Source: Bremia lactucae (lineage: Eukaryota; Oomycota; Peronosporomycetes; Peronosporales; Peronosporaceae). From it: DNA of 15,979 nucleotides. Below are positions 15,219-15,979 of the stretch, one piece after another. The notes below the pieces were generated by a model. It did not search any database and had not been told where the DNA came from. It was given only the letters and a program-made list of their open reading frames with translations. Both the position numbers and the translations under genes were made by a program. Location: positions 3,617,732 through 3,633,710 of the forward strand of contig NC_090616.1 in the NCBI RefSeq assembly GCF_004359215.1, read 5' to 3'. Position 1 is the stretch's first letter; each line of letters starts with the position of its first letter.

Positions 15219-15979
15219 GGGCGGAATGCCCTACTGACGCGGACTCTGAAGCTACCCCTAAGTTCAGAGTTGTGGAGCAAATGGGTAGCATAGTCCCTGA
15301 GGTCTCGAAATTTCGGACCTCAACCCTGCTGGTCTATAGCGCTCATGTAAGAGGCTATGACCAGGTGATGACCCTCCTAGTGGATTCGGGTGCATCACAA
15401 AATTTTGTGAAACTCGCGGCTCTAAGAAAGAGACCGGCGATGTTTGAGTCGCTTTGCCAGGATGGCAAGCGAGAAGAGGCGACCGTTCGTTTAGCGAACG
15501 GCGCGCTCGTTAAGTCTGAGGGAGTTCAGGTAGAACTCGCCTTCAGCTTTAGTGACTTCTCTTGTAAAGAGAAGTTCACAGTGCTAGGAATGGAGAGTCC
15601 GTATGACCTCATCCTAGGCATGCCATGGTTGGCAAAGTACCAACCATGGATAGACTGGCGTACACGCACAGTTGCGAACTCTACGCAGGACACCGGAAAG
15701 GATGTGCTCCTGCGAGAGGCCTATGCAACTGATGTCGTGTCGAACACAGTTGAGGGTGCGTTGACGGGATGTCAAACGTCACCAATTCCTACCCAGCTCG
15801 TGGAGACTGAGGTAGTGAATAGGACGATGACAAGTAGTCATGCGTCCGAATGTCCTGCACAGAGCCGAGAGCCTGTGGCAGTAGACGGCGAGCTGACAAG
15901 AAGTCATGCGTCGCATAAACCGGCACAGTGCCAAGAGCCTGGTGCGGTTGGAAGGGGTGCGTTAGCCAGGAGTGCAACG
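15146..15979 (+). CDS. pol: Ty3/Gypsy Pol, N-terminal part with aspartic protease (runs off right edge)
   Basis: Open in the -1 frame relative to gag from just after a TGA (15143-15145) to the edge. There is no ATG near the start, so it is probably made as Gag-Pol by frameshifting at 15197-15203. The protease motif L-L-V-D-S-G-A-S-Q-N-F-V has its catalytic Asp codon at 15383-15385. V-R-L-A-N-G and, near 15610-15630, the conserved I-L-G-M-P-W-L follow, as in retropepsins of Ty3/Gypsy elements. After the protease come a Ser/Thr/Ala-rich linker and an imperfect tandem repeat (15827 onward), then the edge. RT, RNase H and integrase should lie to the right. No stops or shifts are seen in 278 codons. 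Confidence 0.88.
15197..15240 (+). promoter_or_regulatory. -1 programmed ribosomal frameshift signal, gag to pol
   Basis: The heptamer GGGAAAT (15197-15203) lies in the required phase G-GGA-AAT of the gag frame (codons GGA, AAT near the end). After a 6-nt spacer, positions 15210-15240 form a stem-loop. GCG and CAGTAGGG pair with CCCTACTG and CGC (one bulged A), with loop GCGGAATG. The gag TAG (15216-15218) is inside the 5' arm. The -1 frame is open from 15146 to the window end, so slippage would join gag to the protease frame. Confidence 0.75.
15827..15979 (+). repeat. Imperfect in-frame tandem repeat of about 22 codons in Pol
   Basis: Unit 1 (15827-15892) starts M-T-S-S-H-A-S, with P-A-Q-S-R-E-P-V-A-V inside. 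Unit 2 (15893-15961) starts L-T-R-S-H-A-S, with P-A-Q-C-Q-E-P-G-A-V. Unit 3 begins L-A-R-S-A-T at 15962 and runs off the edge. At DNA level the block AGTCATGCGTC is repeated. Confidence 0.65.

Noticed and set aside
1..15979. Effector genes (RXLR or CRN type), tRNA, rRNA or a bacterial defence system
   Set aside because: No signal peptide plus RXLR or LFLAK motif, no tRNA cloverleaf and no prokaryotic gene organisation was seen in any frame I read.

Overview
The window contains no intact host gene that I can identify. It is a nest of LTR retrotransposons. The organism is most likely an oomycete of the Phytophthora/downy-mildew type. That is an inference from the style of the elements (a Ty3/Gypsy LTR beginning TGTAACG, and decayed Ty1/Copia families with an initiator-Met half-tRNA type primer site). 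I could not search a database, so the genus is not established. I saw no rRNA, tRNA, CRISPR or bacterial features.

Layout, left to right. 1-466: a minus-strand open frame of unknown function running off the left edge, then a purine tract that looks like the 3' internal end of a Gypsy element. 467-976: a Gypsy LTR (LTR-1), plus strand. 977-2581: copia copy A1, plus strand (late RT, RNase H, 3' LTR), 5'-truncated. 2582-4289: copia X, minus strand (gag 3' half, protease, integrase). 4290-5002: the 3' end of copia Y, minus strand (3' LTR, then RNase H). 5003-9377: copia C, plus strand, nearly full length but with most of its 5' LTR missing. 9378-10738: copia copy A2, plus strand, a near-duplicate of A1. 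10739-13493: the 5' two-thirds of copia Y, minus strand (linker, integrase, protease, gag, primer site, 5' LTR). 13494-13552: the rest of X's gag. 13553-15979: the 5' end of a much better preserved Gypsy element, plus strand (LTR-2, gag, start of pol), running off the right edge.

The order can be read as a sequence of insertions. Y jumped into X's gag and left a perfect 5-bp target duplication (ATCAC in the minus sense at 4285-4289 and 13494-13498), so the two halves of X's gag now lie about 9.2 kb apart. A2 went into Y in the opposite orientation, and C went into A2 at the RT motif K-A-I-Y-G-L-K-Q. A later deletion removed Y's RT, A2's 5' part and most of C's 5' LTR, and left a palindromic junction at 5000-5013. 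The right-hand Gypsy element then inserted into X's gag.

All copia coding regions are dead, with many stops and frameshifts. The Gypsy gag and the start of pol are open, and are joined by what looks like a textbook -1 programmed frameshift signal: slippery GGGAAAT, a 6-nt spacer and an 11-bp hairpin. The other notable signal is in the copia Y/C LTRs, which carry long arrays of alternating nGAAn/nTTCn units (heat-shock elements), TGACGTCA palindromes, a CCAAT box and a TATA region in that order. This suggests a stress-induced promoter.
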